DNA from: Acidobacteriota bacterium
GTDB taxonomy: Bacteria; Acidobacteriota; Vicinamibacteria; Vicinamibacterales; UBA2999
Direction: 5' to 3'
DNA length: 64,000 nt
NCBI GenBank assembly: GCA_021730945.1
Contig: JAKFYH010000025.1
Span: 1 to 64,000, forward strand
The first letter of the stretch is position 1; the number at the start of each line of letters is the position of its first letter. The notes under the pieces are model-generated. The model was not told the DNA's origin and did no database searches. It worked only from the letters and a program-made list of their open reading frames with translations. The translations under genes and the position numbers were made by a program. This document shows, in pieces, positions 9,201-17,800 of the stretch.

Positions 9201-9843
9201 GACCTACCAGGCCAATTTCGTGAAGATTGCCGTGAATGTCGTGCGCAAAGATGGAGACGACGCGAATCAGTTGTCGCGAATCTTGCGCGGCTGGTTCGGA
9301 GCGGACGCGGGCGCACCGGGGACCGGGCACGCGGTCTCGCTTCAGCTGAAGGGTTCCGAATGGCACTTGAGCCCGCTCGGCCGGCGACGGGGCGAGCTCA
9401 AACTCTGGCAGAGCTACTCGCGCGAAGAGATTCCCGGGCTCTTTGGCTTGGAGTTCTCGACCGCGATCTGGAACGCCGGCTTTGTCCAAAGGCCTGGCCA
9501 CCTCTTCCTGCTTGTCACTCTCGACAAGTCTGGCCATGCGGAGGACTTCAAGTATCACGACCGGTTCATCAGTCCGACGGAGTTCGAGTGGCAGAGCCAG
9601 AACCGAACGTCACAAGATAGCCCTGTTGGTAGAGCGATCCGAGACCATGCAGCGGAGGGCTTCGTCGTGCATCTGTTCGTGCGCGGTGAGAAGAAGCGTC
9701 CCGGTGGTGGTTCAGCGCCATTCATTTACTGCGGTGACGTGCGCTTCGTTTCATGGGAGGGCGACAAGCCAATTACCGTGAAATGGCAGCTTTCCGCTCT
9801 TGTCCCGGACAGTATCTGGAAGACGGTTCGCAATGAACACTGA
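6286..9843 (+). CDS. HIT-PLD-SF2 helicase-DUF3427 multidomain protein
   Basis: This 1185-residue protein has four modules. Residues 1-125 are a HIT domain with a CPFC zinc pair at 6-9 and the histidine triad HLHVHVIP (95-102). Residues about 150-300 are PLD-like, with HPK at 239-241 and GSSN at 256-259, but the usual aspartate after the lysine is a threonine. Residues about 335-690 are an SF2 helicase: ATGLGKT at 365-371, DEFHH at 454-458, TATPER at 480-485 and the QQFGRGLR motif VI near 660. The remainder to the C-terminus is the DUF3427 region common to PLD-helicases of this type. HIT proteins hydrolyse nucleotidyl bonds (aprataxin removes 5'-AMP from DNA), PLD proteins include 3'-tyrosyl-DNA phosphodiesterase, and the helicase would supply ATP-driven translocation. 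It is the last gene of the EEP-SprT operon. Confidence 0.85.
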   Translation: MNDSPCPFCDPATDRIIFETGLVFGVWDAFAVSDGHALVVTRRHVASWFDATPAERAALTEGIATAREAVQRTHAPAGFNIGINVGEAAGQTIPHLHVHVIPRYSGDVSDPRGGVRHVIPGRGNYLLAPTLWGGSDRRLVTGGDDPLLPHIVSALATADRADIVVSFVLESGVDRVFEHLRDLLDRGGQLRILTGDYLGISEPDALMRLLDLEGNVIRRVYETGSPVAPGQARMVRSFHPKAYIFTNGAWGAAFVGSSNLSASALTSAVEWNYRVVPSSDHGGFAEIVGSFESLFRHPSTKQLDADWIEQYRTRRAIQRPIVEAVDVAPEAPKPPVEPNEVQVAALEALQATRAKGNHAGLVVLATGLGKTWLSAFDSNRPEFKRVLFVAHREEILNQAHATFRRIRPGANLGHFTGEKKEGTADVLFASIQTLSRREHLEQFAPESFDYIVIDEFHHASAASYRKLISYFNPTFLLGLTATPERSDGGDLLALCQQNLVYRCDLVEGVRRALLSPFSYFGVPDEVDYVNIPWRGTRFDEEALTTAVATQRRAANALEQFRLRAAKRALGFCVSMRHADFMASFFSAQGVRAVAVHSGPTSAPRALSLEQLEKGELDIVFAVDMFNEGVDLPTLDTVMMLRPTESKILWLQQFGRGLRLSPGKERLTVIDYIGNHRVFLLKPQTLFNLPPGDREVYNLIERLQSHTQELPPGCEVTYELEAINILKSLLRRSATQDEALQRYYEDFRTVHGVRPTAVEAYHDGYNPRSVRERSGSWTQFVAAMGDLTPEQRRALELYKGFITSLDATEMVKSYKMLVLLAMISADRFPGAIAIDDLAGEVERLATRTTLAGADLGQALGDRRALIRLLEQNPIAAWSGGRGTGGVSYFAYENGTFKTSFGDGQDVAGAVQEIARELAEWRLAEYLDRAHRDKADFTTLKVSHSSGSPILFLPTGDERADLPNGWTPLQIDGETYQANFVKIAVNVVRKDGDDANQLSRILRGWFGADAGAPGTGHAVSLQLKGSEWHLSPLGRRRGELKLWQSYSREEIPGLFGLEFSTAIWNAGFVQRPGHLFLLVTLDKSGHAEDFKYHDRFISPTEFEWQSQNRTSQDSPVGRAIRDHAAEGFVVHLFVRGEKKRPGGGSAPFIYCGDVRFVSWEGDKPITVKWQLSALVPDSIWKTVRNEH

Positions 9844-9893
9844 CCTGCCGCAAAGAGTTCACTCGGTCGTGCCTGGAACGCATCGGTGGCGGC

Positions 9894-10946
9894 TCATTCT
9901 TCGCCAACTTCCAAGTCGTCCCAATCAAGGATGTGCGCGATCGCGGGCCGGCCTTCGGTTCGCCGCTCTTCGTCGGATCTCGGATCATTGAGCGACGCAA
10001 CCCACTGGGCTTTGCCAGTCATCCAGAGGGCGATGTTCGTTGCCAGGCCCTTGCGATAGAAAATGTCCGGGAAAAATGCATTGAACGCCACCGTGTCATT
10101 TTTTCCGTCCGGAGGAACACACCAGCCGCCGTGCAAACAGCTCATCAGCGATACCCCTTTCGCTTCTATCAGGTTGAGTAGGGCGGCATTCTCTGCTGGA
10201 GTTCGGTCGAACGGAGGCGACCAGAGCTTGAGTGTCACATGCAGTCCACTGCCAACGTTGGGGTGCCGTTTCTGCGTGTCGAATTGAAGCAGAGAACTGA
10301 AGTCACGATAAGGAAACTCGACGTTGGCGCCCGTGTCGTCACCGGTCGCAAGCAGACTGGCCCGCCGTAGGATTGCCAGCGCATCCGTCATTGCCTCCCC
10401 GCTCCATTGAGACGGCTCGTCGCTCTGTCGCGCACGGATGCTATTCACCATTGTCGTCAGGTCGTCCGGAGTAGGCCTAGGCCCCGAGGTCGGGTGTCCC
10501 GTCGCCGCAGCGTGACCGCGAAGTAAAGAGGCGATGCCGGGGCCCATGTGTTCGGCTTCCGCCACCTGAATCGCTGCGACGAGCGCGAAGTGGTCGGGCA
10601 ACCATGAAAGGACAGCCTCATGGACAATTGCGCTGGCGATCAAACTCACAACACCATCGTTCCCTAGGACTACTGCGCTTACGGTGGCGGCTGCAGCGTT
10701 GATTTCGCTCAGCACTTGGTAGGAAGAGTCCTCCAAGGCAACGCCCGTCGCGATGGGCGTTCGCGCGATCAAGCGAGAGACGAGGATTCCATTCGACATA
10801 GTGGCTTCAGACGCCACTAGTTCTTGGCAGTACCGGCCACTCCACCACCTGAAACGGCGACTGTCGCGAATGCTCCACTGTTCATCAATGAGCATTCGTG
10901 TGAAGATCGCGTCGAGCGCCGTGGGCCCTGGATTCACGTCGGTCAT
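9894..10946 (-). CDS. Uncharacterised 350-residue protein
   Basis: I recognise no family. The protein is acidic to neutral, has no signal peptide, and shows no P-loop or obvious nuclease motif. The middle (about 60-200) is alanine-rich and helical. The C-terminal third contains a strand-rich section with HVTLKLWSPPFDRTPAENAALL and a cluster around CLHGGWCVPPDGKND that looks like a structured loop. It converges on the 3' end of the HIT-PLD-helicase (50 bases between stops) and is divergent from the RecF/SMC-like ATPase. Its base composition matches the less GC-rich island rather than the next genes. The start ATG at 10946 has no competing upstream in-frame start in view. Confidence 0.55.
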   Translation of the reverse strand: MTDVNPGPTALDAIFTRMLIDEQWSIRDSRRFRWWSGRYCQELVASEATMSNGILVSRLIARTPIATGVALEDSSYQVLSEINAAAATVSAVVLGNDGVVSLIASAIVHEAVLSWLPDHFALVAAIQVAEAEHMGPGIASLLRGHAAATGHPTSGPRPTPDDLTTMVNSIRARQSDEPSQWSGEAMTDALAILRRASLLATGDDTGANVEFPYRDFSSLLQFDTQKRHPNVGSGLHVTLKLWSPPFDRTPAENAALLNLIEAKGVSLMSCLHGGWCVPPDGKNDTVAFNAFFPDIFYRKGLATNIALWMTGKAQWVASLNDPRSDEERRTEGRPAIAHILDWDDLEVGEE

Positions 10947-11071
10947 TGACGGATTCTAATCTTCTAGAAGCGTGCAGCAACCAGCGATGTCGCCGGTCGC
11001 TCGTCAGCCAAATCGGTCCGGCACCCACGGAGCCAGAAGTCTCGCCCAAGGGTTACTATGGCGCACTGACC

Positions 11072-13528
11072 ATGAACAGTGACCTGCGACGCCTTGTCCA
11101 CGACCGTCTCGTTTCCGAGGATCTGGTCCAGAAGAACTGGAGCAACCTCGTCCTCGCCGCATGCGATGGCGAAGACGCCTTGGCCGGCGTTCTCAGCAAC
11201 ACCAAGGCGGCACCTCCGGACACCGAGAAATCGACGGTAACAAAGGGCACAGGCGCATACCTCACCGCCCTCGCCGTCGAAGGCTTCCGCGGCATCGGCC
11301 CCAGGCAAACCCTCACGCTGACCGCCGCCCCCGGCCTGACCATCATCGTCGGGCGAAACGGCTCCGGGAAGTCCAGCTTCGCCGAGGCGCTGGAAGTGCT
11401 GCTCACCAGCGACAACAAGCGCTGGGCGAAGGGTCGCTCAAAGGTCTGGCAAGACGGTTGGCGCAATCTGCATCAGGACAAGACCGCAGCGATCGAAGCC
11501 AAGCTGGATCTGGAGGGCGGCGGACAGGCGACGGTCAGCTGCTCCTGGGATGCTGGCGGCGACCTTAGTGAGCAGAAGACTGGCGCGCAGATTAAAGGGA
11601 AGCCGAAGACCACGCTGCAGGCAATGGGATGGACGGATGCGCTTGAGTCGTATCGCCCGTTCCTCTCCTACAACGAACTGGGCTCCATGCTGGACGAAGG
11701 CCCCTCGAAACTCTACGACGCGCTGTCGCTGGTGCTGGGCCTCGAGGACCTCGTCACGGCACAGGCAGCGCTCGCAGAGTGTCGTCTCGCCCGGCAGAAA
11801 CCCCTCGACATCTCCGATGCGGCGCGCGAGCAGTTCGTCGAGCAACTGAAGACGCTGATCGCTGAAGAGCCCGACGATCGCGCATCGGCGTGCCTGGATG
11901 CCCTGACGACGAAGAACTGGGGACTGGATGCGGTAGAGAAGATAGCGAGCGCGGGCGCAGTCCCGGCCGCGACCCAGGACGTGACCGTGCTGACGCGCGC
12001 GGTGGCGCTGGATGCCGGCGATCCCGCACTGGTCGCCGCCGCCGTGACCGCGCTCAGGGCCGCCGATGCGAAGCTGAAGGCCGTTGCCGGCAGCGATGCC
12101 GATGGCGCGCGGCAGACGGCATCCCTGCTCGAAGCCGCCCTCAACTTCCACGCCGGCCACGGCGACACCGACTGCCCGGTGTGCGGCGGTAAGCCTGGTC
12201 TGAACGCCAAGTGGGCCAAGCAGAGCCGCGCGCAGATCGATCGCCTGAAGATCGCCGCGGCGGCGAGCGACGATGCGCATAGGGGAGCGGAGGGCGCGCG
12301 CCGGAAGGCGATAGAGATGATGCCGGCGCCATCGAAGCTGCTGGCACAGCTCTTCGAGATTGGCGTCGAAGGACTCGACACCGCGCGGAAGCAGTGGGAC
12401 GCCTGGCACGCCGGCGCATCCATAAAAGACCTGACTGAACTCGCAAATCACCTGGAGAGCCATCACGAAGCGTTCGCCGATGCGCTCGATGACCTGAAGA
12501 CGGCCGCGGCGGCGGAGCTGAAGCGGCGGGAAGATCGCTGGCGGCCGATCGCCCAGTCCATCGCCGGCTGGATCGACCTTGCTCGCGACGCGCGCGCGAA
12601 GGCGGAAGACATCCCGCGCATCAAGGACGCCGAGAAGTGGCTGAAGGACGCATCCGCCGACATCCGCAACCAGCGCTTCGCGCCCATCGCCGACAAGGCC
12701 ATGAAGACGTGGGAGCACCTGCGCCAGCAGAGCAACGTCACGCTGGGCAAGATCGAACTGGTGGGCACGGGCACCAAGCGCAAGGTGTCGCTCGACGTCA
12801 CCGTTGACGGCGTCGCCGGTGCCGCCCTTGGCGTGATGAGCCAGGGCGAACTGCACTCGCTGGCGCTCAGCCTGTTCCTGCCACGCGCCACCCTGCCCGA
12901 AAGCCCGTTCCGCTTCGTGGTGATAGACGACCCGGTGCAATCCATGGACCCCTCGCGCGTGGATGGCCTGGCCAGGGCGCTGGAAGAGACCGCGCGCACG
13001 CGCCAGGTGATCGTGTTCACCCACGACGAACGCCTGCCCGAAGCGGTCCGCCGCCTCGGCATCGAAAGCCGCATGTTCATGGTGACCCGTCGTCCTGGGT
13101 CCGTGGTGGAGGTGAGGAAGTCGCTCGACCCCGTCCGCGCGCATATTGAGGATGCGCTGGCGCTGGTGCACACCACCGACCTGCCGAATCCCGTGCTGCG
13201 ACGCACCGTGCCCGGATTCTGCCGGGCGGCACTTGAATCCGCGCTGATCGGCGTGATCCGCAAGCGGCAACTCCTGGCCGGAAAGACCCACGGCGAAGTG
13301 GACGAAGCTCTGGCCAAGGGCGGGAAGCTGACGCCACTCGCCGCCCTCGCGTTCTTCGACGACCGTGAGCGAGGCAGCGAGGTAATGGCCCGCCTGAACA
13401 AATACGGCGGCTGGGCCGGCGATGCGTTCAAGCAGTGCAACGAGGGCGCGCATAAGGAATATGCCGGCGACCTGAAGCAGTTGATCAACGACAGCGAGAA
13501 GCTCGCGGAGAGGATTCAGGCGCTCTGA
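11072..13528 (+). CDS. RecF/SMC-like AAA ATPase with a CPVC zinc motif
   Basis: The 818-residue protein has an ABC/SMC-type ATPase: Walker A GRNGSGKS at 94-101, and a Walker B strand FVVIDDPVQSMDP near 620 followed by the VIVFTHDERL switch strand. Between them lies a helical region with one CPVCGG motif near residue 367, like half of a Rad50 zinc hook, so two molecules could pair through zinc. Residues about 690-818 are an extra helical domain absent from Rad50. The ATG at 11072 is chosen over a TTG at 10946 because the 42 residues between look non-coding and would overlap the divergent gene start. It shares one base (TGATG) with the next small gene, implying coupling. Such ATPases act in DNA repair or in defence systems; which one here is open. 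Confidence 0.7.
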   Translation: MNSDLRRLVHDRLVSEDLVQKNWSNLVLAACDGEDALAGVLSNTKAAPPDTEKSTVTKGTGAYLTALAVEGFRGIGPRQTLTLTAAPGLTIIVGRNGSGKSSFAEALEVLLTSDNKRWAKGRSKVWQDGWRNLHQDKTAAIEAKLDLEGGGQATVSCSWDAGGDLSEQKTGAQIKGKPKTTLQAMGWTDALESYRPFLSYNELGSMLDEGPSKLYDALSLVLGLEDLVTAQAALAECRLARQKPLDISDAAREQFVEQLKTLIAEEPDDRASACLDALTTKNWGLDAVEKIASAGAVPAATQDVTVLTRAVALDAGDPALVAAAVTALRAADAKLKAVAGSDADGARQTASLLEAALNFHAGHGDTDCPVCGGKPGLNAKWAKQSRAQIDRLKIAAAASDDAHRGAEGARRKAIEMMPAPSKLLAQLFEIGVEGLDTARKQWDAWHAGASIKDLTELANHLESHHEAFADALDDLKTAAAAELKRREDRWRPIAQSIAGWIDLARDARAKAEDIPRIKDAEKWLKDASADIRNQRFAPIADKAMKTWEHLRQQSNVTLGKIELVGTGTKRKVSLDVTVDGVAGAALGVMSQGELHSLALSLFLPRATLPESPFRFVVIDDPVQSMDPSRVDGLARALEETARTRQVIVFTHDERLPEAVRRLGIESRMFMVTRRPGSVVEVRKSLDPVRAHIEDALALVHTTDLPNPVLRRTVPGFCRAALESALIGVIRKRQLLAGKTHGEVDEALAKGGKLTPLAALAFFDDRERGSEVMARLNKYGGWAGDAFKQCNEGAHKEYAGDLKQLINDSEKLAERIQAL

Positions 13529-13896
13529 TGCTTGGACACGCGGCCCTCGTCATCGCCGCACGCGACTTGATGGAACGCACCGACCCGGCCACCGCCGGCC
13601 TGTGGCCGCGGGCTACCGCGCTGCTCGCCCGGCAGGCGCTAGAGGGTGCGCTCGATGACTTCTGGCGAAAGCGCTCGCCTGGTGTGGAGCACTGCTCGAT
13701 GAAGGCGCAGCTACTGTGCCTTCCTCACTACCTGGGTGATGAGGAGCTCGCCGAACGCGTCTCCTACGCTTGGGCAGGGCTCAGCGGTGCGTGCCACCAG
13801 CATCCCTATGAGCTGCCGCCTACCTTGGTGGAGTTGCTGGGTTGGCTTGGGACGGTGGAGGAGTTGGCTGCCGGCTTGAAGCCCGCCGGGAACTAG
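13528..13896 (+). CDS. Small helical protein coupled to the SMC-like ATPase
   Basis: This 122-residue protein is almost entirely helical by inspection, with patterns such as ALLARQALEGALDDFW and a conserved-looking SGACHQHPYEL segment. It has no membrane segment. Its ATG overlaps the ATPase stop by one base, so the two should be produced together and probably form a complex. The layout (ATPase followed by a short helical partner) resembles several two-gene defence modules, but I cannot assign it to a named one. It converges on the coiled-coil gene with a 4-base overlap of stops. Confidence 0.6.
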   Translation: MLGHAALVIAARDLMERTDPATAGLWPRATALLARQALEGALDDFWRKRSPGVEHCSMKAQLLCLPHYLGDEELAERVSYAWAGLSGACHQHPYELPPTLVELLGWLGTVEELAAGLKPAGN

Positions 13897-14273
13897 CTGC
13901 GCCGGCCTCGGCGTCGCGCCCGCTCCAATGTCATCACCCGCTGGTTGTGATCGCCGAGGGCCTTGTCGTGGTCCGAGAACTTGGTATCCATTTTCTCGGT
14001 CATCTCGCCGAGCTTGCGCGCGATCCCGTCCAGCGTCCCGCCGTAGGCTTCGGCAGTCGTCGTCACCAGGCCCTTCAAGTCTTCCATGTGGACCTGTAAA
14101 CGACCCTCTAGATGCTCCTGGGCAGTCTCTAGCTGCTGCACAATGACGTGAGTGAGCTTCTCGGTAACACGCTGTTCGCTGGCCGCGAACCGTTCGTCGA
14201 TGTCGCTCGCAATCGCTTGCCGAAGCTCCGTGAATTCCTGGCGCATCTTCTTGATCCGATCTTCGTTGGCCAT
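13893..14273 (-). CDS. Coiled-coil protein, function unknown
   Basis: The 126 residues form a continuous heptad-like helix: a repeated hydrophobic spacing runs through RIKKMRQEFTELRQAI and on through LETAQEHLEGRLQVHMEDL to the C-terminal RVMTLERARRRGRRS, which is strongly basic. No membrane or signal segment is visible. Proteins of this shape are often annotated only as hypothetical. The basic tail suggests DNA or RNA contact. It lies convergent with the ATPase partner gene and upstream of another small coiled-coil gene on the same strand. Confidence 0.55.
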   Translation of the reverse strand: MANEDRIKKMRQEFTELRQAIASDIDERFAASEQRVTEKLTHVIVQQLETAQEHLEGRLQVHMEDLKGLVTTTAEAYGGTLDGIARKLGEMTEKMDTKFSDHDKALGDHNQRVMTLERARRRGRRS

Positions 14274-14447
14274 ACTAGCATCGTCCTCCGTGGCTTAAGT
14301 TCTGCTAACGGAGGGCCAATCGAGATAGGGCGAGATCCCGAACGTCCTTGCGGTTCGCGGGTTCACATGCCGCAGATGTTGCGTACCAGTTGGTCGATTA
14401 GAATCGCAAGAACTGCGCGTTACCAGAGACCACGGCTGGTGGAAGAG

Positions 14448-14696
14448 TCAGGGCTTGAACCCGCGCTCCCGCATGAACGCTTCGTACTTCGCCTTCTCCC
14501 GGTCGGAAGCCTCTTTGAGTTCAGGGAGCCTCTTGAAGAACTCCACTTCCTGGGCGCGTCGATAGTCGTCGATGGCGGCCTGCTTCGCATCGCGGCGCGC
14601 CTTGGCGGTAGCAAACTCCTCGAGCAACACCTCCACCGGAGCCCCGCGCACTTCCAGCTCGAGAGCGGTCAGCCGCTCGTCCAGTTGCTCAATCAA
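14448..14696 (-). CDS. Small coiled-coil protein
   Basis: An 82-residue charged helical protein (LIEQLDERLTALELEV, then KARRDAKQAAIDDYRRAQEVEF) that ends MRERGFKP. I use a TTG at 14696, with an AGGG about 8 bases upstream, because the longer frame from a GTG at 14807 adds 37 residues that look non-coding and starts only 5 bases from the divergent nuclease-helicase. The 174-base gap to the next gene at 14274 holds no feature I can identify. Confidence 0.45.
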   Translation of the reverse strand: MIEQLDERLTALELEVRGAPVEVLLEEFATAKARRDAKQAAIDDYRRAQEVEFFKRLPELKEASDREKAKYEAFMRERGFKP

Positions 14697-14812
14697 TTTC
14701 GCCCTGTGCCGCCTGCGCGAGCACAGTTGCGCGGGTTGAACGAGGAATGCCGTGGCGGTGGTGCCTGCGTGACCCGGCCTGTCACGGTTCGCGGATAGAG
14801 TAGCCACTGCCC

Positions 14813-17800
14813 ATGCGCATCCTCGACGACCAACTCGTCCTCTCTCCCTCCGACCTCGCCAACTTTCTCACTTGCCGCCACCGCGCCGGACTCGATCTGG
14901 CCGCCGCGCGCAAGGTGTTCGACAAGCCCCGCTACGAGGATCCCTACGCCGCCATGTTGAGTCAGCACGGCCAGGATCACGAGCAGGCCTATGTGGAATC
15001 CCTCCGCGCCCGCGGTCTCGCCATCGTCAATGCCAAGCCCAACCAGAAGACGACGGCGGAGGAGTCGACGCGGCTGACGCTGGAGGCCATGCGAGCAGGC
15101 ACGCAGGTTATTGTGCAGGCAAGACTCGCAAAGCCGGCGGAGGGCCGGCCGGCCGAACTGGCAATGGCGGGCTACGCCGACGTGCTGCTGCGGGTGGAGC
15201 AGCCGAGCGATCTGGGCGGCTGGTCGTACGAGGTGCAAGACACCAAGCTGGCGAAAGAAACCAAGGGCGGCACCATCCTGCAGCTCTCCGCCTATTCCGA
15301 CATGGTGGGCCGCATTCAGGGAAGACGGCCGGAGCACTTCTACGTGGTGACGCCGGTCGCCACCGAACGCTACCGCGTTGAAGACTACGCCGCCTATTAC
15401 CGGATGGTCCTCGCCACGCTTCGCGCTGAAGTGGCGAAGGGCCACGAGACGCTGCTCGAGACCTACTACCCCGAGCCGGTGGAGGCCTGCCAGCTGTGCG
15501 CGTGGGAAGGGCGATGCGAGACGCGGCGGCGCAAGGATGATCACCTCTCCTACATCGCGGGGGCGGGACGATCGCACCGGGTTGAGCTCACCGCCCAGGG
15601 CATCACTACGTTGACGGCGGCGGCGCGGATGGCGGTGCCGGTGGAATTCAAGCCCTCGCGCGGCGCAAGGGAGACCTACAACCTCATCGGCGATCAGGCG
15701 CGCGTGCAGCATCTGCAGCGCAGTGAAGGGAGGCCGATCGTCGAGATGCTGCCGATTGAAGAAGGAGCAGGGTTGCGACGGCTGCCTGCTCCTTCACCGC
15801 GAGATCTGTTCCTGGATCTTGAGGGGGCTCGCTTCGCTCGCCAGGACGGGCGCGAATATCTGTTTGGTGCTTATGGTGCGTACGGTGCCTATGGTGCCAA
15901 GGGGGTGAGTGCCACGGGTGCCGGGTACCGTGCCTGGTGGGCGGTGGACGATGCGCAGGAGAAAGCCGCGTTTGAGGAGGTAATGGACCTCATCACCGAG
16001 GCGTGCGAGGCCGATCCCGGCATGCACGTGTATCACTTCAATCACTACGAGCCCACCGCGTTCAAGAAGCTGGCGGGCCGCTACGTGACCCGCGTCGAGG
16101 CGCTTGATGCGTTGCTGCGCGCCGAACGTTTCGTGGACCTCTACCCGATCGTCCGCCAGGCCGTGCGAGCCGGCGTCGAGAGTTACTCGATCAAGAAGCT
16201 CGAGCAATACACCGGATACACGCGACAGGTGGAGCTGAAAAGCGTTCACGATCCGCTGATGGCGGTGGAACTGGCGCTTGATGCGAAAGCGCCCACGCTC
16301 ATCACCACCGAGATCCGCGATGCCGTGCAGGGTTACAACGAGGACGATTGTCGTTCGACGCAGTTCCTGCGCGACTGGCTCGAGCGGCTGAGGACCGAGG
16401 CGATCGCCGGTGGCGCAGATGTGCCGCGCCCGACAGTGGAGGTGAAGGCGCCGCAGGAGAAGACGGTCGCGCTGCAGCAGCGCGCGGAAGCCGTGCGCGC
16501 ACGCATCCTGGCGTCCATTCCGACAGAGGCCGCGACCGCTGGGCACGCGGACCACGCGCAGTGGCTGCTTGCCTATCTGGTCGACTGGCACCGGCGCGAA
16601 TACAACGCCGGGTGGTGGGAATACTTCCGGTTGCGCGATCTGCCCGAAGAAGACCTGTTCGACGAGCGCAAGGCGGTCGCCGGGTTGCGGCATGTGGTGC
16701 ATGTGGGTCCATTCCTCGGCAAGAAGGGCAGGGCCACCAGCTCTATCGTCGACCGCTACTCGTATTCGCCGCAGGAAGTCGAGATTGAAGAGGGCGACAC
16801 CCTCAAGCTGCAGATCGACGAGACGTTCGGCGAGGTGATGGCCCACGATCGCTCAGAGCGCACGCTCGATGTGAAGAAGGGCAAGGCGGCGGCCGCGAAC
16901 CATCCGTCCGCGGCATTTGCCTTCGATGCGTATCAGACCGATGTGCAACAAGAGGCCGTGATCCAGATGGCGGAGTCGGTCGGCCCCGATCGGCTGGAGA
17001 CCTGCGGCATGCAGTTGCTGCACGGGCACGCACCTCGCCTGTTCAGGCAACCGTTCGAGCGCAAGGCCGGCGAGTCGGAACAGGACTTCACCATCCGCAT
17101 CGTCACCGATCTCGATCGCACAACGCTCGCCATCCAGGGACCTCCAGGCGCCGGCAAGACCTACATCGGCGCGCAGATGATCCTGGCGCTGGTGCGGGCC
17201 GGCAAGAAGGTGGGCGTGACGGCGCACAGCCACAAGGTGATCCACAACCTGCTCGAGGACGTGCTGAAGCAGTCGCGTCCTGAGGACGATGCGCGCGTGG
17301 CGGCCAAGGGGGATGAGGACGACGCGAGCGGATTGATCCGGATCATTAAGAAGAACGAAGACGCGCTCGCCGAGGTGACCGGTGGAGAAGTGAACGTGCT
17401 TGGCGGCACGTCGTGGCTGTGGTCGCGGCCGGAGTTTGCCGGCGCGGTCGATGTGTTGTTCGTGGACGAGGCCGGACAGGTGTCGCTGGCCAACGCGCTG
17501 GCGGTGTCGCACGCGGCCAACAGCGTGGTGCTGCTGGGCGATCCTCGGCAATTGGCGCAGCCGTCGAAGGGCAGTCATCCTGACGGTGTCGGCGTGTCGG
17601 CGCTGCAGCACGTGTTGGGCGCCGCCGAGACCATGCTCGCCGAACGCGGCATCTTCCTGCCCGTCACCTGGCGCATGTCGCCCGCGCTCACCGCGTTCAC
17701 GTCGGAGCTGTTCTACGAGGGGAAGCTCACGGCCAAGTCCGGCCTGGAGCGCCAGGTGCTTGCCGGTATCGATGATCTGGCCGGATCGCGATTCTGGATG

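Noticed and set aside
10946-11071. N-terminal extension of the ATPase from a TTG codon at 10946
   Set aside because: It overlaps the start codon of the divergent gene and the residues look non-coding; ATG 11072 is better.
11438-13453. 671-residue antisense ORF opposite the SMC-like ATPase
   Set aside because: No recognisable family and typical of antisense frames in high-GC DNA; the plus strand has clear Walker motifs.
11072-13896. Lamassu or PARIS system
   Set aside because: The ATPase and small partner fit only loosely; no effector gene typical of those systems is visible.
14274-14447. tRNA gene in the gap with GGTTCGCGGGTTCACA
   Set aside because: No cloverleaf arms could be paired around the T-loop-like word.
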